Assembly (NCBI GenBank): GCA_012845835.1
Contig: JABAKD010000016.1
Span: 10,058,121-10,122,120, forward strand
DNA from: Undaria pinnatifida
Lineage: Eukaryota > Sar > Phaeophyceae > Laminariales > Alariaceae
Direction: 5' to 3'
DNA length: 64,000 nt
Part shown: positions 1-11,535 of the stretch, one piece after another
Layout: each line of letters begins with the position of its first letter
Numbering within the stretch: position 1 is the first letter of the stretch
Notes under the pieces: generated by a model
The model's database searches: none
Told to the model about the DNA's origin: nothing
What the model saw: only the letters and a program-made list of their open reading frames with translations
Made by a program: the position numbers and the translations under genes

Positions 1-70
1 AGTACTATATTAATGGTAGTAGTAAATAGTAAGTGGTTCTGTACTCACGGGATGCACATTATTTGACATT

Positions 71-935
71 GTGGCGGAGGTCCGCGGCAAGGACCGCGGA
101 ACTTCCGTGGGCTTCCGTGGGTGTTGCCACGAACTATCGTGGAAACCCGCGGGTTTCCACGGCAAATGCCACGTCTCATGGCGCTTCCACGACATGTGCC
201 GCGGTTGTGGCCCCGGCACGTGCCACGGTTATGCCCGTGGTAAACTCCGTCGTACCAACCATAGCAACCCACGGAAGTCCGCGACGATTGCCACGGTAGT
301 TCCGCGGAAGCTGCCGTGGCAACTTCCACGGCCATCCGCGGCCGTCCGCGGCCATTGCCACGGCAATCCTCCGATAGCGATACACCCCAGTGATGCAATA
401 GGGGGCAGTCATCGGTATATTTTATTTCCTATGGGTTAGGTTTAGAGTTAGGGTTGGGGCTAGTTCCATCCATGGTGACACAAACAGTAATGTAGGGCAC
501 CCCGTGTCCGCGGGCGTGGCCGTGGGTCTTGCCGTGGGTGCTTCGGAACGCCTATATCCGTGGATGTCCGCGGACGTTTCCGTGTTGGACAAGTCCGTGG
601 GTGTTTCCGTGTGCGTGTCCGTGTGTGTGTCCGTGGGCGTTGCCGTTGGTGCTTTCGTGGACGTTTCCGTGGGCGACCGCGGCTTTGCCGTGGATGCTGC
701 CGTGGAGATTGCCGTGGACCTTGGCGTGAAGATTGCCGTGGAAATTGCCATGGCTAGTGCCATGGGGCCTCCACGGTGTTCCGCTACTTGCCGCGGCATT
801 CCGTGGAAACCCGTGGAATGCCCGTAGAAACCCGTGGAAGGCCCGCGGTAGTCAGTGGAGTGTTCGCGGTTGTCCGTGGAACGCCGTGGACATGGCCGTG
901 GAATGCCGTGGAGGTCCGTGGACACTGCCGCGGTG
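71..935. repeat. CCGTGG/CCGCGG-rich degenerate repeat tract
   Basis: The sequence is built from a degenerate hexamer CCGYGG and its complement CCRCGG, with short spacers. In roughly 100-370 both orientations are mixed; in roughly 500-930 the CCGTGG orientation dominates. All six frames are partly open because the repeat lacks stop codons, so the open frames here are not evidence of genes. A short telomere-like string (GGGTTAGG...GTTAGGG) lies at about 428-455, between the two halves. Confidence 0.8.
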
Positions 936-1092
936 CTCCGCCGAAAAGACAAATAATGTACATCCCTCTCTACACTCGCACGACAGCAATAACTCCACAC
1001 TCAACGCCCACCACGCATGGTTCAGGGCTCAGGGCATGACAAAAAAATACGTACATACACATTACTATATGCACACGTACGTATACCCCACT

Positions 1093-1982
1093 GGAGCAGT
1101 CGATCTTCCGCCTTTCTCCCGATTCCATCTGAAAGAACACGGGCGCAGACATCTCGCCGTAACATTTCGCTACGACCGGTGTAAGCGCCGGCACGAAAGT
1201 GGCTGCCTCCGCAAGCATAGCAGTCCGCTTTACTGTGTTGAATGCGTTGGAGCAATCGGTGAGGATCAGCCAGTTTTTTGCCTCGTGATGTACTCTTGCG
1301 CGTGGCGCTACCTGTTCCACCCCCCCTCGTACTCCGACTCCAAGCTGTCTCGCTTCGCTGTTGACCTCCTCCAGCCGTGGTCGCCACTGCCGCATGGTTC
1401 CGGCCGCAATAAGCCGCCTCCACGTCATCCCCACGCACACGGGGCAGCATTTTTCACCCAAGGCAGTGAGATTGGATTGCAAGAAGAGCTGCCAGAATTC
1501 AGGCGGGAAGGCGTTTGGATTATCGATAATTCTTCTCCAGAAGGCTTCAATGCCAGCTCCGAATTTTTCGCGCCCGAAACCAGTCCTATTGACTGCAAGT
1601 GCGAAAAGCGTAGGCCGTCGCTTCCCGCTTCTGATAACGCGTTGCGGGAATTGATGATCTCGAGGGCCACCTGTGGGTCGAATTCTTCCTCTGGGCACGA
1701 GTTGGGACCACTTCCTTCCTCCTGGTTGGTGGGACTTGTTGCCACCGCTGCTGCTGCAGCTTCGGAGACGCAGGCCTGGTCCTCCTCCGGGAGCTTTGCT
1801 TTTACGCGCTCCCATGTTTCGTCGTTCCCCGGCGCGCGCGGTTCCGCGAGAAGGCTGCGTGCTGCCACAGTCACCCCCCCTCGATGACGGCATGCTGATG
1901 ATGCCCTCTTAAACACATCAGCGTCCGTCTCTTCTTGGGCTTGGCCGATTTGCCTCGTCGATGTTCGACGGGTATACTCCAT
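1093..1982 (-). pseudogene. Reverse transcriptase fragment of a non-LTR retrotransposon
   Basis: The frame from 1982 down to about 1600 encodes an acidic linker followed by the run INSRNALSEAGSDGLRFSHL, which looks like the start of an RT fingers region. The match then continues in another frame, from about 1595 to 1093, with EFWQLFLQSNLTALGEK, a basic stretch, and LTDCSNAFNTVKR. The last contains the aspartate of RT motif A in the D-x-x-NAF form typical of non-LTR enzymes. It ends at DCSSGV, just before the position where QQGDP-type motif B normally follows, so the catalytic motif C is absent. The frameshift near 1595 and the missing C-terminal half make it non-functional. The RT call is firm; the clade is not resolved. 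Confidence 0.75.
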
Positions 1983-2117
1983 TAAAAGGGTCAGGTCACC
2001 GCGTTAGGCAGACGCAAACCTCTCGCGCCGTTTTATTCGGCCATCCTGCGAGTGCAGTAGAGCCGGGAGGATGTACCACAGCTTGATCGATCTCAAGAGT
2101 GACTGCTGCGTCTCCGA

Positions 2118-2630
2118 TTATGTGGATTGGCGGTGCTCTCCCAAGGCTTGATTGAGGAGGCCAAGCTCATGGGTGATACGCTTGACGTGGGCAGTAGCCA
2201 GCCTCGGCTGCACTTTGGCAACAGTGACGAAGCGTTGCTGGAGGTCCTTAAGGGGGACATCATCGAGCGGTCCTGCAATTCCCAATGTGTTTTGGTCCCA
2301 GGGATAGTAGAGGCCATCCCGGCGCTCTTCCTCGCCATCGTCATGTATCCCCCTGAGTCCCGCTGCCGTCACGCGTAGTCCAGGGTCGGCCTGAACTGCC
2401 GCTTCTAAGACTTCCCGTCCTCCATTGCAGACCGTGCATCCCCTTGCTCTGCAGAGAAGCGGCGCCTGCGCCCCGCCTCGTCTGGCCGCATTCACGACGC
2501 ATCGCGCATGCATTGCATGTTGACGGCCACAGGGCAACCCCACCACTCGGTGTCCCCGAGCAATCGTTGTTCTACAGCCCCCGCAGGTCGTACCGCTGTG
2601 GTCGTCTACAATAAAAGCGCGAACTTGCAC
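2118..2630 (-). pseudogene. RING-like finger segment of the retrotransposon protein
   Basis: This 170-codon frame contains a spaced set of Cys/His residues: CGGC near residues 16-19, then C, H, H and C in the PCGRQHAMHARC region, and CRARGCTVC further on. This arrangement resembles a RING or PHD type zinc finger. A charged region ending in LGLLNQALGEH follows. The frame lies directly upstream (in minus-strand sense) of the reverse transcriptase fragment, and the RT-proximal linker continues in another frame, which suggests both once belonged to one polyprotein. Zinc binding is inferred from spacing only. Confidence 0.55.
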
Positions 2631-2669
2631 TATGTCCCCTTGTGCAGGCCTTCCTCCCTCTCCGCCCCT

Positions 2670-3318
2670 TTATTTCCTCTCTCCACCGCTAACCCTTCCT
2701 TCAGCAGGGGTCGGGGGAACCTCGCCGCTTCCAGGTCGAGATATTCGCCCCCGGTTCGTGGTGGTTCCTCTCCCAGTTCTCGTCGCTCGTGTTCCCCTTC
2801 CGGATCCGCGCGGTCGACGTCGTCTGCCTCTTGTGATTCCCCCACCCTCTACTGCACCAGTGAACATAGACGCGGTCGCTCCAGATGTTGCTGGGGTGGC
2901 GCTGGGCTGTGTTAGGGACGGGGGCGAGTGTCCCGGCGCCGTCGCTTCCCTGTTTCCGGCGGTTCGGGAGTTTCCCGTGGCTACAGAAACAGCACCTCCT
3001 GGCTCCGTCTGCTCCCTTACCCCCGGGTCGCCTTCTGACGCTAGAGTTGCACCTTCCGGTGGTGCCACGCCCGCTGCTAAAGGGTCGCTCTCCCGCGCCG
3101 GGCCCGTTCCTTCCGCCGTGATCCTCGCCGTCGCTGGGATGGTACTGGGCTGTCTCAGGGGGGGGGGGAAGGGTCGCGCCACCGTGACACCCCCGTGTTC
3201 GGTCATGAGGGTGTTCTCCACGGCTACATAAGCGGCGCCTCCTGGCTCCGCCTGCCCCCCGTACCCTCGAGTCACCTTCAGACGCCGGAGCTGCTCCTTC
3301 CGGTTGTGTTACTCCCAC
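2670..3318 (-). pseudogene. Pro/Ser/Thr/Gly-rich linker with internal tandem repeats
   Basis: Two overlapping minus-strand frames are low-complexity. They contain an approximately 200 bp unit repeated at least twice; both copies have TEPGG- or AEPGG-like and QPSTIPAT- or QPSATPAT-like strings. It joins the duplicated N-terminal domain to the RING-like finger of the same decayed element. The repetition is visible in the DNA, so it reflects local duplication. No catalytic motif is present. Confidence 0.45.
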
Positions 3319-3432
3319 TGCTAAAGAGTCACTCTCCAGCGCCGGGTCTGTTCCTTCCGATATTACCTCCGCTGCCGTCGGTGAGGGAGACAGCTCGTTC
3401 CCTGCCTCAAACCCGTTTTGGGACCCGAGAGT

Positions 3433-3828
3433 TCATGCTGCCGTCGGGAACGGGGGAAGCGCCTCCCCCTCTTCTATCGCATTTCGGACCCCGAGGGTCC
3501 ACTTCGTTAGCCGGTCCTCCCACGTCGAGTCGAGGGCCGCCAATAACTCTTGGACATGAGGTAGGATGTAGATCCTTCGATTCGGGAGTCGGAGCACAGT
3601 ATCCTGCGGGCGGATGCCGTACGCGGCGAAAATCTCATGGTAGTGACCGGCTGCCGCTCGCCATTCCCTCGGTCGGGGGAAGTCGAGGTAGGCGCCTTGG
3701 GGCAGGCCAAGAGCATCGCCGAACAGGGACCACAACAGGAACGAGGAGGTTGGGCTACTCCCATGGGTCCTCACCATCTCCTCAAAAGTATCGTGGGAAC
3801 CAGTCGTGACGTAACTAGCTGGGTCCAA
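3433..3828 (-). pseudogene. Retrotransposon N-terminal domain, copy 2
   Basis: The 131-codon frame begins MDPASYVTTG and includes SSPTSSFLLWSLFGDALG, LPQGAYLDFPRPREW and LPNRRIYILPHVQELL. It is clearly homologous to the domain at 4250-4680 on the same strand. Amino-acid identity is high and gaps are few, so the pair arose by duplication within or between elements. I do not recognise the domain. Its place upstream of the finger and RT suggests a gag-like or ORF1-like role. Confidence 0.5.
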
Positions 3829-3861
3829 CCGGGGGCCGTCCTCCTCTAAGAGTTCGGCGAA

Positions 3862-4194
3862 CTACAGGGCTCCCGCTACTGCCGGCCACCTTCCCCCCGG
3901 GCGCGGCCTTGGAAGGTCCTCAGCCAGCTCAGCCGGATGAAGAGGCCGGTTTCCTGCCGGCCATTCCGAGCGACACGCGACGCATGGCTGCGCGTCTGCA
4001 TGCCCACTCGCGAGGCGTTCCGCACGGTTCAGCATGCAGCGGGCACGCACTTGCTCTCCGTGGGGACACGGATAAGTGCCCACAACGAGCCTACCGACGA
4101 ATCCCCAGTAGGTCCCTCTAGTGCCCGCCCGCAGTAGGCGCAGGGAGATGCACCCCTGTTCCCCGCGGTGTGACGCCTCTCTGCTGCACTTCAA
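3862..4194 (-). pseudogene. Cys/His finger segment between the two N-terminal domain copies
   Basis: The frame encodes a segment with CPHGEQVRARC, a histidine in SGHADAQ and CVAC, the spacing of a small treble-clef or RING-like zinc finger. It sits between the two copies of the N-terminal domain. It probably matches the finger at 2118-2630 as the corresponding part of a second, older copy. It has no start codon of its own that can be trusted. Confidence 0.4.
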
Positions 4195-4680
4195 GCGGCG
4201 CCTCCTTGTTCAGCTGGGCCTGTGTGTAAAGGATCGCTCTCCAGCGTCCGGTTCGTTCTCTCCGGTGACGCTGTCATCGCTGTTGAGAAGGGAGGAGGCG
4301 CACCACCTGCTTTCAACGCGCTTTGGACCCCCAGGGTCCACCTCGTTAGTCGCTTTTCCCATTCGGCGACGAGGCCTACCAGATACTCTTGGACGTGAGG
4401 TCCGATGTAAAGTCTTTCATTTGGAAGTCGGAGTAAGATATCCTGCGGTTGAATGACGTATGCAGCGAGCAGCGTACGGTAGCGTCCGGCCGCCATTTCC
4501 CATTCCCTCGGTGAGGGGAAATCGAGGTATGCCCCTTGAGGCAGGTCCAGCACGTCGCAAAACAGGGAGCATAGCAAGAACGAGGAGGTTGGGCTCCTTC
4601 CATGCGCAGGTAACATGAGCTCAAACCTACCGTAAATGCCAGTCGTCACGTAGCTGGCTGACTCCAGTCCGGAGGTGTGC
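4191..4680 (-). pseudogene. Retrotransposon N-terminal domain, copy 1
   Basis: On the minus strand, from about 4680, the frame reads SASYVTTG, then SSPTSSFLLCSLFCDVLDL, LPQGAYLDFPSPREW, LPNERLYIGPHVQEYL, and a Ser/Thr/Pro tail. It matches copy 2 at 3433-3828 through the whole domain. The open frame extends upstream to 4904 through an AT-rich segment that looks unrelated, including an AAT repeat near 4690-4706. The coding match should therefore not be extended beyond about 4680. Confidence 0.5.
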
Positions 4681-4704
4681 CGCTGAACTTTATTATTATT
4701 ATTA

Positions 4705-5311
4705 CATTTATAATCTGTCCGACAACGTTTATTAGCAGAAGCTTCAACATAATCAACGATACAATATTCCCATGTAAAAAATGAAAGAAAAAAAGGCAAC
4801 CTAGCCACGAAGTCTGACTTCCTTTGTTCACGCATCAGGTATACTCCCTGCTCCTCCCGGTATAGCATTGTCGATCTACTACATACGTGCAGTAATTCGC
4901 CCACCCTTCTTTCCCTTTTTTTCTTATTTTGGACGCATCTACCGTCTACCCTAAAACCCTAAACTACGTTCAGGTGCCATCCCCACACCATGCATGGGTG
5001 TGTTAATCTGTCGCCTCCCCCCCCCCATACTTCTCCTCCGTGCTCCTTGGCGATCACATAGATGGCTGAAGCATAAAGCGGGACAGTCTCCTCTTACTAG
5101 ATGTGGTAGCCGTTAACGTCGTTAACCAAGGCTACGTCAGTCCAGCTAGGGTGTTTTCTTTGCAGTAAACGCCTCCCCGAAAGCATAGTGCATAACAAAT
5201 ATTACTAATAGTGTGTTCATTAAAGAGACCCCATCATTAGTATTGAACTGATAGTGGCCATTTAACAATATTCTTGTGCTCGCCATTCGACAATGCGCAT
5301 ACAGAGTGATC
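4705..5311. other. Intergenic, no gene recognised
   Basis: AT-rich start followed by mixed-composition DNA. I see only a short telomere-like CTAAAACCCTAAA at about 4951 and no conserved reading frame. Confidence 0.5.
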
Positions 5312-5402
5312 TTAACGCCTTTTTACGACTGGAAACCCGCTATTGGGGACAATAGTACTTTGAATTAGTATCGGGGGGGGTTCGGGGCTGTAAAGGGGTT
5401 GA
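5312..5402. mobile_element. ~90 bp TTAA-flanked MITE, copy 1
   Basis: The segment starts TTAACGCCTTTTTACGACTG and ends AAAGGGGTTGA, giving short inverted ends of the form CCCCTTT/AAAGGGG. The interior carries GGAAACCC near the left and GGGGTTCGGGG near the right. Related copies are at 44091-44170 and 54337-54426. The TTAA at the left edge of all three resembles a piggyBac-type target. Confidence 0.6.
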
Positions 5403-5548
5403 ACCAAATCGCTTGACAACATCCATCACTCGCTAGTTGAGAAAGTACGGGCGTGAGTCAGTGTTCTTTTCATTAAACCGATATTTTCACCAATCTACAG
5501 CACAACCACTGTCCGTGTGTCATAGAGAGACGAGATCTGTGGTCACTA

Positions 5549-5913
5549 TGACAGTACTCCGAGTGGGGGATGCGTGGTTGGTCGGTGTTGGGAAGCGTGC
5601 CCCTCATGGGTTCCGGTGTCTTTGGTGGTCTCTCCTCATGGCTCGCTGGCTAGGCTCAAAGCTTATGCATTATTCCCCTGCATAGTATACTAACAGACAG
5701 ACATAACAGGGCTAGGTAGGGTAGGGTGGTGCAGGGTAGTGCAAGGTAGCCTAAGGCGTCCTGCTTGTCCCATCATCGTCATCTACATTATCGCCCATCT
5801 ATGATGGCCTTGACGTGAGTGTGACATATAATATCACGCGGTTTAAACTCAACCATGACATGGTTTCACGTCGAAACTATAAACTATCATTCGACCGAGA
5901 GCACTCCATTACA
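5549..5913 (-). repeat. LTR, 3' copy of the LARD-like element
   Basis: It aligns over its whole length with 13585-13936. Shared landmarks are TGACAGTACTCCGAGTGGGG at the left edge, a GCAGGGTA-rich middle, ATTATCGCCCAT, and GAGCACTCCATTACA at the right edge. The copy carries small insertions relative to its partner, for example in the GGTCGGTGTT segment after 5579. Confidence 0.65.
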
Positions 5914-7791
5914 TTAGGCCGCCCTGAATAGTCGTAGATGCAGATCACATGGCCATCAAAGGATGCCAATAAAACATCCATAATTGAAAAGAGGATCAAA
6001 GATGCGGCTATTCGAAACAAACGAAAATAAGGCTATAGATTCCCCCACACCTTGTAATAATGACGCTAAAATACCTCATTGCAAGATATACAACCCTACA
6101 TGATGGAGCTCAAAACCGTGAGAGCTCGAGAAAGGGCATGTATCTACGGTATACCAGTAGCGTTCGGCCTACTAAAACATGAAGGGCAAGGCCGCTGAGC
6201 GCCAGGATGCGAAGGGAGACAAGAGGAAGGTATAGACGCGGAAAGAATGTCAGAAGGGAAGAAGGGAACACGTGTCACGCTGTGAAGGCCAGACAAATTT
6301 ACGACCTGAAGCGTAGTGCCGAAGGGGCGGGCGGTCGGGCCATTTGCCGAACAAGAAGAGAGAAAGCAAGGAACACAGCCTTAGAGAATGTCAGAGTCCG
6401 CTACGTTGGACATGGAAAGCTGACGCGGAGCCATCGGTTGGACGGTGAAAGAAAAACAACCAGGACACGAAGAAGTATGCAAGCGTCGAGCCGTTGGTCG
6501 AAAGGCAGAAGAAAAAGAGCCTGAAACGAGAGAAAACTAAAAACAGTGCCTAAAATAATGTCAGGGTCCGCAAGGTTGGACCTGGAAGGCTGACGTGGGA
6601 CCGTTGGTCGAAAGGCAAAACTATGAAGAACCAGTACGCTGAGACGCTGAGGTGTAACGGAAGCACAGGGGCCGGAATGTGGGACCTAGGAGCCTAGCAT
6701 AAGGCCCTTGGCCAAACTGTAGGACGAGAAACCGAGGCTAACAAAACAAATTGCGAAAACGCAGAGAAATAACACCTAAACAGTGGCACAGACAACACCA
6801 AAAAGGTGGTACTGGATGCGTGTTTGTGATACGCCGGAAAGCTGAACCGGGGGGCAACAGTGGAGTACGTCCTTAGAAGCTATCTGGGTACACTACCAGG
6901 AAAAACGGCAAGAAATAAGTCGTGAGGTCACCTAGCCAAAGCAATACGCAAACAAGGACGAAACTGAAACGTAGACACAAAAGGGGGAAGGTAGTATCGG
7001 AAGCCGGAAAGAGAGTCGACATATGACACCTTGAGAGGCTAACCAATAACGGGAACAATGCCAGCAAACGTAGCGAGACTAATCAACCACAACAAAGCAA
7101 GACAAAAATGGGGTCAACAAGAAGACACTCGTTCAGCTCGAAACAGCGCTGGAAGTGTCTAGCTCCAGAGAGAATGTACGGAGCAGAGAAGACAACATAA
7201 AGAAAACCGCAGCTAGGTACTATACGTCGAGGACACGGGGTCGCTAACGTGGAGCAACAATAAAAAAGGTAACCGAGAAAAAGTGGGGGGAAACAGAAAG
7301 TAGGCCAATTGGGGCATAGCGACGTATTGCAGCCTGGCAAAAAAGGAGGGTCCATAGCAAGGGACCTTAAAAGGCTAGCTTTAAGAAAACGAGCAACTCT
7401 AGGTACGTAGCGAAGGCACTCCTCCGAAAGCGATTTCGCCGCAAACATAACATCAAGGGGGGTCGACAGGAAACGACCTAAATGGGCTGCGAAGCCAAAC
7501 TGGGGTCAACACGTGGGACCGATGCGACAGGTACGCCAACAAGTCAAGAGAAAAACGGGGACCAAGAGGGGACGGCCTGTGGACTGCACAGTCAGGACGG
7601 GCTGTAAACTGTAAAGCCACGATTAAGGCCGGTGTCGTTAAACCCTATGGGCAGGTATGCCGAAAATAAACAAGAAAAATTGGTCGAGAGAAACAAGACC
7701 TGTTAGCTGCAAAGCCAGGACGGGGGTCAATGTCGTTGGACCGTAGGGGCAGGGGTGCCGAGAAAAAAAGGTAAGAAATAGTGTGAAAGAG

Positions 7792-8052
7792 GACGCGTGC
7801 TACGATAGAGGTGCTCCACGTTTGTTCTAATATTACCCCTCAATTTTGGGAGCTTGAGGTCTCTCCCAAAATCCGATTTTTGGAGAGAAAAATAAGACTG
7901 GTACCAAAAGAAAATGCCACGGCCTAGGTATACACAACGAAAATCATGCAAACAAAAATGACCTATTTCCGACGATTTGGGGTTAAGGAGCCCCGTCATT
8001 CAGAAAACATTTCACACGAAAACTGCTAGCTACTTCTATCGTAGCATGCGTC
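7792..8052. mobile_element. MITE of the GACGCGTGCTACGATAG family, copy 1
   Basis: The left end reads GACGCGTGCTACGATAGAGG and the right end TTCTATCGTAGCATGCGTC, an imperfect terminal inverted repeat of about 20 bp. The interior has CTCAATTTTGGGAGCTTGAG and, near the right end, GGGTTAAGGAGCCCCGTCAT. Related copies are at 54265-54665, 58853-59083 and 60577-61259, and one end at 51201. It is nested in the LARD-like element. Confidence 0.65.
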
Positions 8053-9708
8053 CTTCAGGTTATGAGCCTCTGCCTACCAAGCTAGAACGGATCCCAACAG
8101 CAAGGAGCTCTCAGGAGAAGATACGGCCAAACAAGAAGGTAGAGGCCAAAGAGAACCAACTGATGGGCTGGAGAGCCAGCACGGGACCGCTAACGTGGGA
8201 CCAAAGGGGGGGCTCTCAAGGTGAAGCCAGTGGTCAACAATCTGGGACCATAGACGGTAGCAATAGCTGGAATGCCGCAATACTGAGTTGCTGGGGCTAA
8301 AGTGCAGTGGAGTTAGTTGTGGAAAGAAACTCACCAAGAAGCAAGGAAGGCGCCACATCAAAAGGGAAGTACGCCAAGGGGCAAGGAAAGTCCAACAACA
8401 ATCCAAAAGGGAAGTCATGCCTCGTAAAGAAAGAAAACGCGAGACGCATCCATGTTGTCACCAAGCGCATAGGGCGAGATGGAAACGAGACGACGGAAAG
8501 CCTCGACATGGTTCGGAAACGCCATGGTTCTTCGGTATGCACGAAACGTGGGCAGGCTACATGGGCGGTAGAAGGCGGAAGCAAAACCACAAAGACGAAC
8601 ACTCGTCGTACTGTAGAAAATTAGAACAGCTTGGGCACAAGTTCAGGATCAAGACGACCATGAAGATCACCGGAGAACGAAATAAAGGCCATGCTTTGAA
8701 TGCGGCAAAGAAGACAGAAGGCATACTACTACGTTAAAACGTTGTTGGAAGCCTCAACGGTAGTCAGCCATTAAGGGGGTACTTTGGGGAGTCATGAGGC
8801 GATAGCACTGACTATACTGGTACCTACCAGGCAGAAATGTACTGAGACAGTAGGGTCCACAGCCAGTACGCGCACTAGGCGCTCACGGGCGTTTTTTTCC
8901 CAGAAGAAAGGGGAGAAGGCTGCTACGGTCGATAGCCGCTCACAGCTTTAGCCACTACCGGTAAGGAACAAGAGTGCCCGGAAATAACAGAAAAAAAACA
9001 ATGTCCGCGTTGCATGGACGCGAAAGCGAAAGGTGTAGGTTCCGAAAATTTCACGAACTGTAGAGGCGGGAGGGAATACGTTCCCAACATGCACACACTG
9101 CAGAGGCGGGAGGGTATACGTTCCCATCCGGCACACAGTGCAGGGGGAAGAAAAACCAAAACCAACACGATTTTTGTTTCCAACTTATACCGTGAGAACG
9201 GCGAAAACGGGGTCTTAACAGAACGGAAGACCCAGAAATTCTGCGAAAGAGCACGCACATGGTGCGGACGATATATCGGCTGAGAAGAAATCAGACAAAA
9301 CAGCTACGAGGACTGAGAAGGAATCAGACGAAACTGTTACGATGTCGCGGGCTGATACCATAAGCCGGACATAGGGGGGGGGAATGGCGTACAACTCTAA
9401 AAATGCTAGCGGGGCGCATGCACAGCGTGCAAGCGAAGTCCAGGCTAATGAGGATCAAGCGAAACCACCATGGTTTCGGGGGTTGATACTATAAAGAAGC
9501 CTAGAGGAGGGGGTCGTGAACAAACGACGGACCCAAAAATACTAGCATAAAGTTGATGTCGTGAAACTCTGAAAATGTGGCCTATTATAGAGCCATTCCT
9601 ATCGGAAGGTAAACGACAAAAAAACGGGAAAAACATACGCGAAATCTCATGGATGTCCAGCCGAGAAAAGGGGAATTGTGCAGGGCGATATGACGGAAAC
9701 AAGGTGGG

Positions 9709-10040
9709 CAACGCGCCTCAATAAGCACTTGCGGCGTGCGTAGTGCAGAAAACAGAGGAAGGGCCAGAGCACACATGAAGTATACCACAGTGATAAGAGA
9801 ACAAATATGACGCCTCAATCAGCACCTACGACGTACGTAGTGCAAAAAGCTGAAGAAGGGCTAAGACGCATAGTCTATGCCAGAGTGGTAAGAAAACAAA
9901 TACGACGCCTAAATAAGCACCTATGACATACGTAGTGCAAAAGGCAGAAGAAGAGCCAAGATGGGCATACCACTCAGCGGGTTTGGAGACATACTAGACG
10001 CCCAAATATGCACCTATTTCGTACGTAGTGCAGAAAGTAG
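9709..10040. repeat. Tandem repeat, ~94-100 bp unit, four copies
   Basis: Four copies of a unit with the core GACGCCTNAATNAGCACCTA followed by CGTACGTAGTGCAAAAAGC-like sequence lie at about 9709, 9810, 9904 and 9998. Divergence between copies is moderate. The array lies in the interior of the LARD-like element. Confidence 0.6.
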
Positions 10041-10440
10041 GGGAAAGGCCAACAATAAAAATGCCACTGTTGTTTCGCGGACTGCGAAGCAAGGGTATGC
10101 TAAACCGACGAGAGGAAACGAAAACACGGCAGTCTTTAACGGTTTGAGGCCAAGTCACGAAAGCGGAGCAGGCTAAACCGGTAGGAACAGAAAAGACGGA
10201 GCCATCACAACTTTTCAGCCTGGTTACGAAAATAGAACGAACTAAACCAGTTCGCTGCAAGGCTAGGGTAGCACACCGTCACAGGCACGCAAACATACGT
10301 GCTAGTCAAAAGTGGGACAACTCGAAATGTCATGGCAAAGAAGAGGTACATTAAAACTAACTAGACAACAAAATCAAACCCGAAAGAGAAAATCAAGAAG
10401 TCAAGCGCACGAAACAAATCCCAACAAGGAACTCAAGAAG

Positions 10441-11330
10441 GAACTCAAGAAACATGGGTAGTGGGAGGGGCAACAAGACAAAAGGGTAAGTGCGGCTCAA
10501 CACGTTGATATCCTGGCTGCAGACATCTCTGTCGCGTGGCGTTGCAGACACGCCGATCCGTAGGTGGTGCTCCGCGAAGATGTGCAGTAGACACGCCGTA
10601 GGTTGATCCTGGAACCGGATGGTGTAGGGCCTGAAGAAAAATCCGATGAAACGCGGCTGATGGTCGTACTAGGGTGTGCTGCAGCGCTCCATTCGCGAGA
10701 CGGCGACGTCGTGGTGTTCGCGAAGATGTGGTAGGAGCTCTGTGACGGAAGAAGACGAGGCTGTAGTAGCTCAATATGGGTGGTTGAAGAAGGTGTCGGA
10801 TAGCGTACGCAGCGGTGAAATGTGCGTGTTCCGTAGCGTACATGTAGACTCAGCCGTTGATGCGGTAGTAGTCCTTTAAAGTAGGCCTGTGGAGATGCCT
10901 GCGGTGCTCGTGGTGGTGGAGTCAGCTTTTTACGCGGCGAAGACGACGGCGTGGTTGCTGGAACAGGCGGTAGAATAAGACCCGAAGTAGTCGACGATGA
11001 CGATGAGGCCGGGGCGGTTAGTAGCGGACTAAAGGAGCAGACCTACCGCCGCGGTGGCTGCAGGAGCAGGCGAAATATGTTCCAGCTGGCCGGTGCTGAC
11101 GGTGCGATGACGCCAGAGTTGGTGGTAGTGGCCAGGAAGAGGGCGCCTTGCCGCTGGCAGCGGTTTGAAGCGGCAGGCCCATCGGCGCGGCGAAGTCGGT
11201 GAAATAATGCCCAGATGATCGGAGCTGATGGTGGCGACGACGCCGGGGCCGGTGGTAGTGGCCAGAAAAAAAGGTGCCTTGTCGTTGGTAGTGGCTTGAA
11301 GGGAAAAGACATCGAATGAAGTAGTCGCGG
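10441..11330. other. No gene recognised
   Basis: Mixed-composition DNA with weakly repeated GGTGGTAGTGGCCAG segments near 11120 and 11250. Frames on both strands are Ala/Pro/Arg-rich and show no domain. Confidence 0.4.
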
Positions 11331-11535
11331 AAGATGGAGGTGGAGCTCAGGTCGCGAAGCTCAGGTGTCGACGAAGCCCTGGTAAAGATGGAGCTCTGTT
11401 CGCAAAGCTCAGGTGGCGACGAAGCTCTGGTGGAGATGGAGCTCTGGTCGCGAAGCTCAGGTGACGACGAAGCTCTGGTGAAGATGGAGCTCCGGTCGCG
11501 AAGCTCAGGTGCCGACGAAGGTCTGGTCGCGGGGT
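11331..11535. repeat. 60 bp tandem repeat
   Basis: About three and a half copies of a 60 bp unit containing GATGGAGCTCTGGTCGCGAA and GCTCAGGTGACGACGAAGCT. As 60 is a multiple of three, long frames stay open on both strands and encode 20-residue repeats. That is a property of the repeat, not proof of coding. Confidence 0.65.

Larger units (their letters stand above)
1093..4680 (-). mobile_element. Decayed non-LTR retrotransposon (LINE-like)
   Basis: On the minus strand this stretch carries, from 5' to 3': an N-terminal domain, a cysteine/histidine finger, a second copy of the N-terminal domain, a Pro/Ser/Thr/Gly-rich linker with internal repeats, a RING-like finger, and a reverse transcriptase fragment. 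The parts lie in different frames, so the element is frameshifted. It stops inside the reverse transcriptase near 1093, where unrelated microsatellite-like sequence follows. No poly(A) tail or target duplication was found. The domain order fits a LINE-type element with a finger-containing gag-like region, but the family was not identified. Confidence 0.7.
5914..10440. other. Purine-biased interior of the LARD-like element
   Basis: This stretch is made of short related units. Examples are GACGTGGGACC / GTTGGTCGAAAGGC around 6400-6620, and GTAAAGCCA-type units with GGCAGG...TGCCGA at about 7610-7765. Open frames here are Lys/Arg-rich on the plus strand, show no recognisable domain, and are broken by stops between units. 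I read it as non-coding element interior. Confidence 0.45.

Noticed and set aside
428-460. Chromosome end (telomere)
   Set aside because: Only one or two degenerate TTAGGG-like units occur, with unrelated DNA on both sides; it is at most an interstitial remnant.
733-1887. A 384-codon plus-strand frame
   Set aside because: It runs through the CCGTGG tract and then antisense to the reverse transcriptase fragment; only the minus strand shows conserved motifs.
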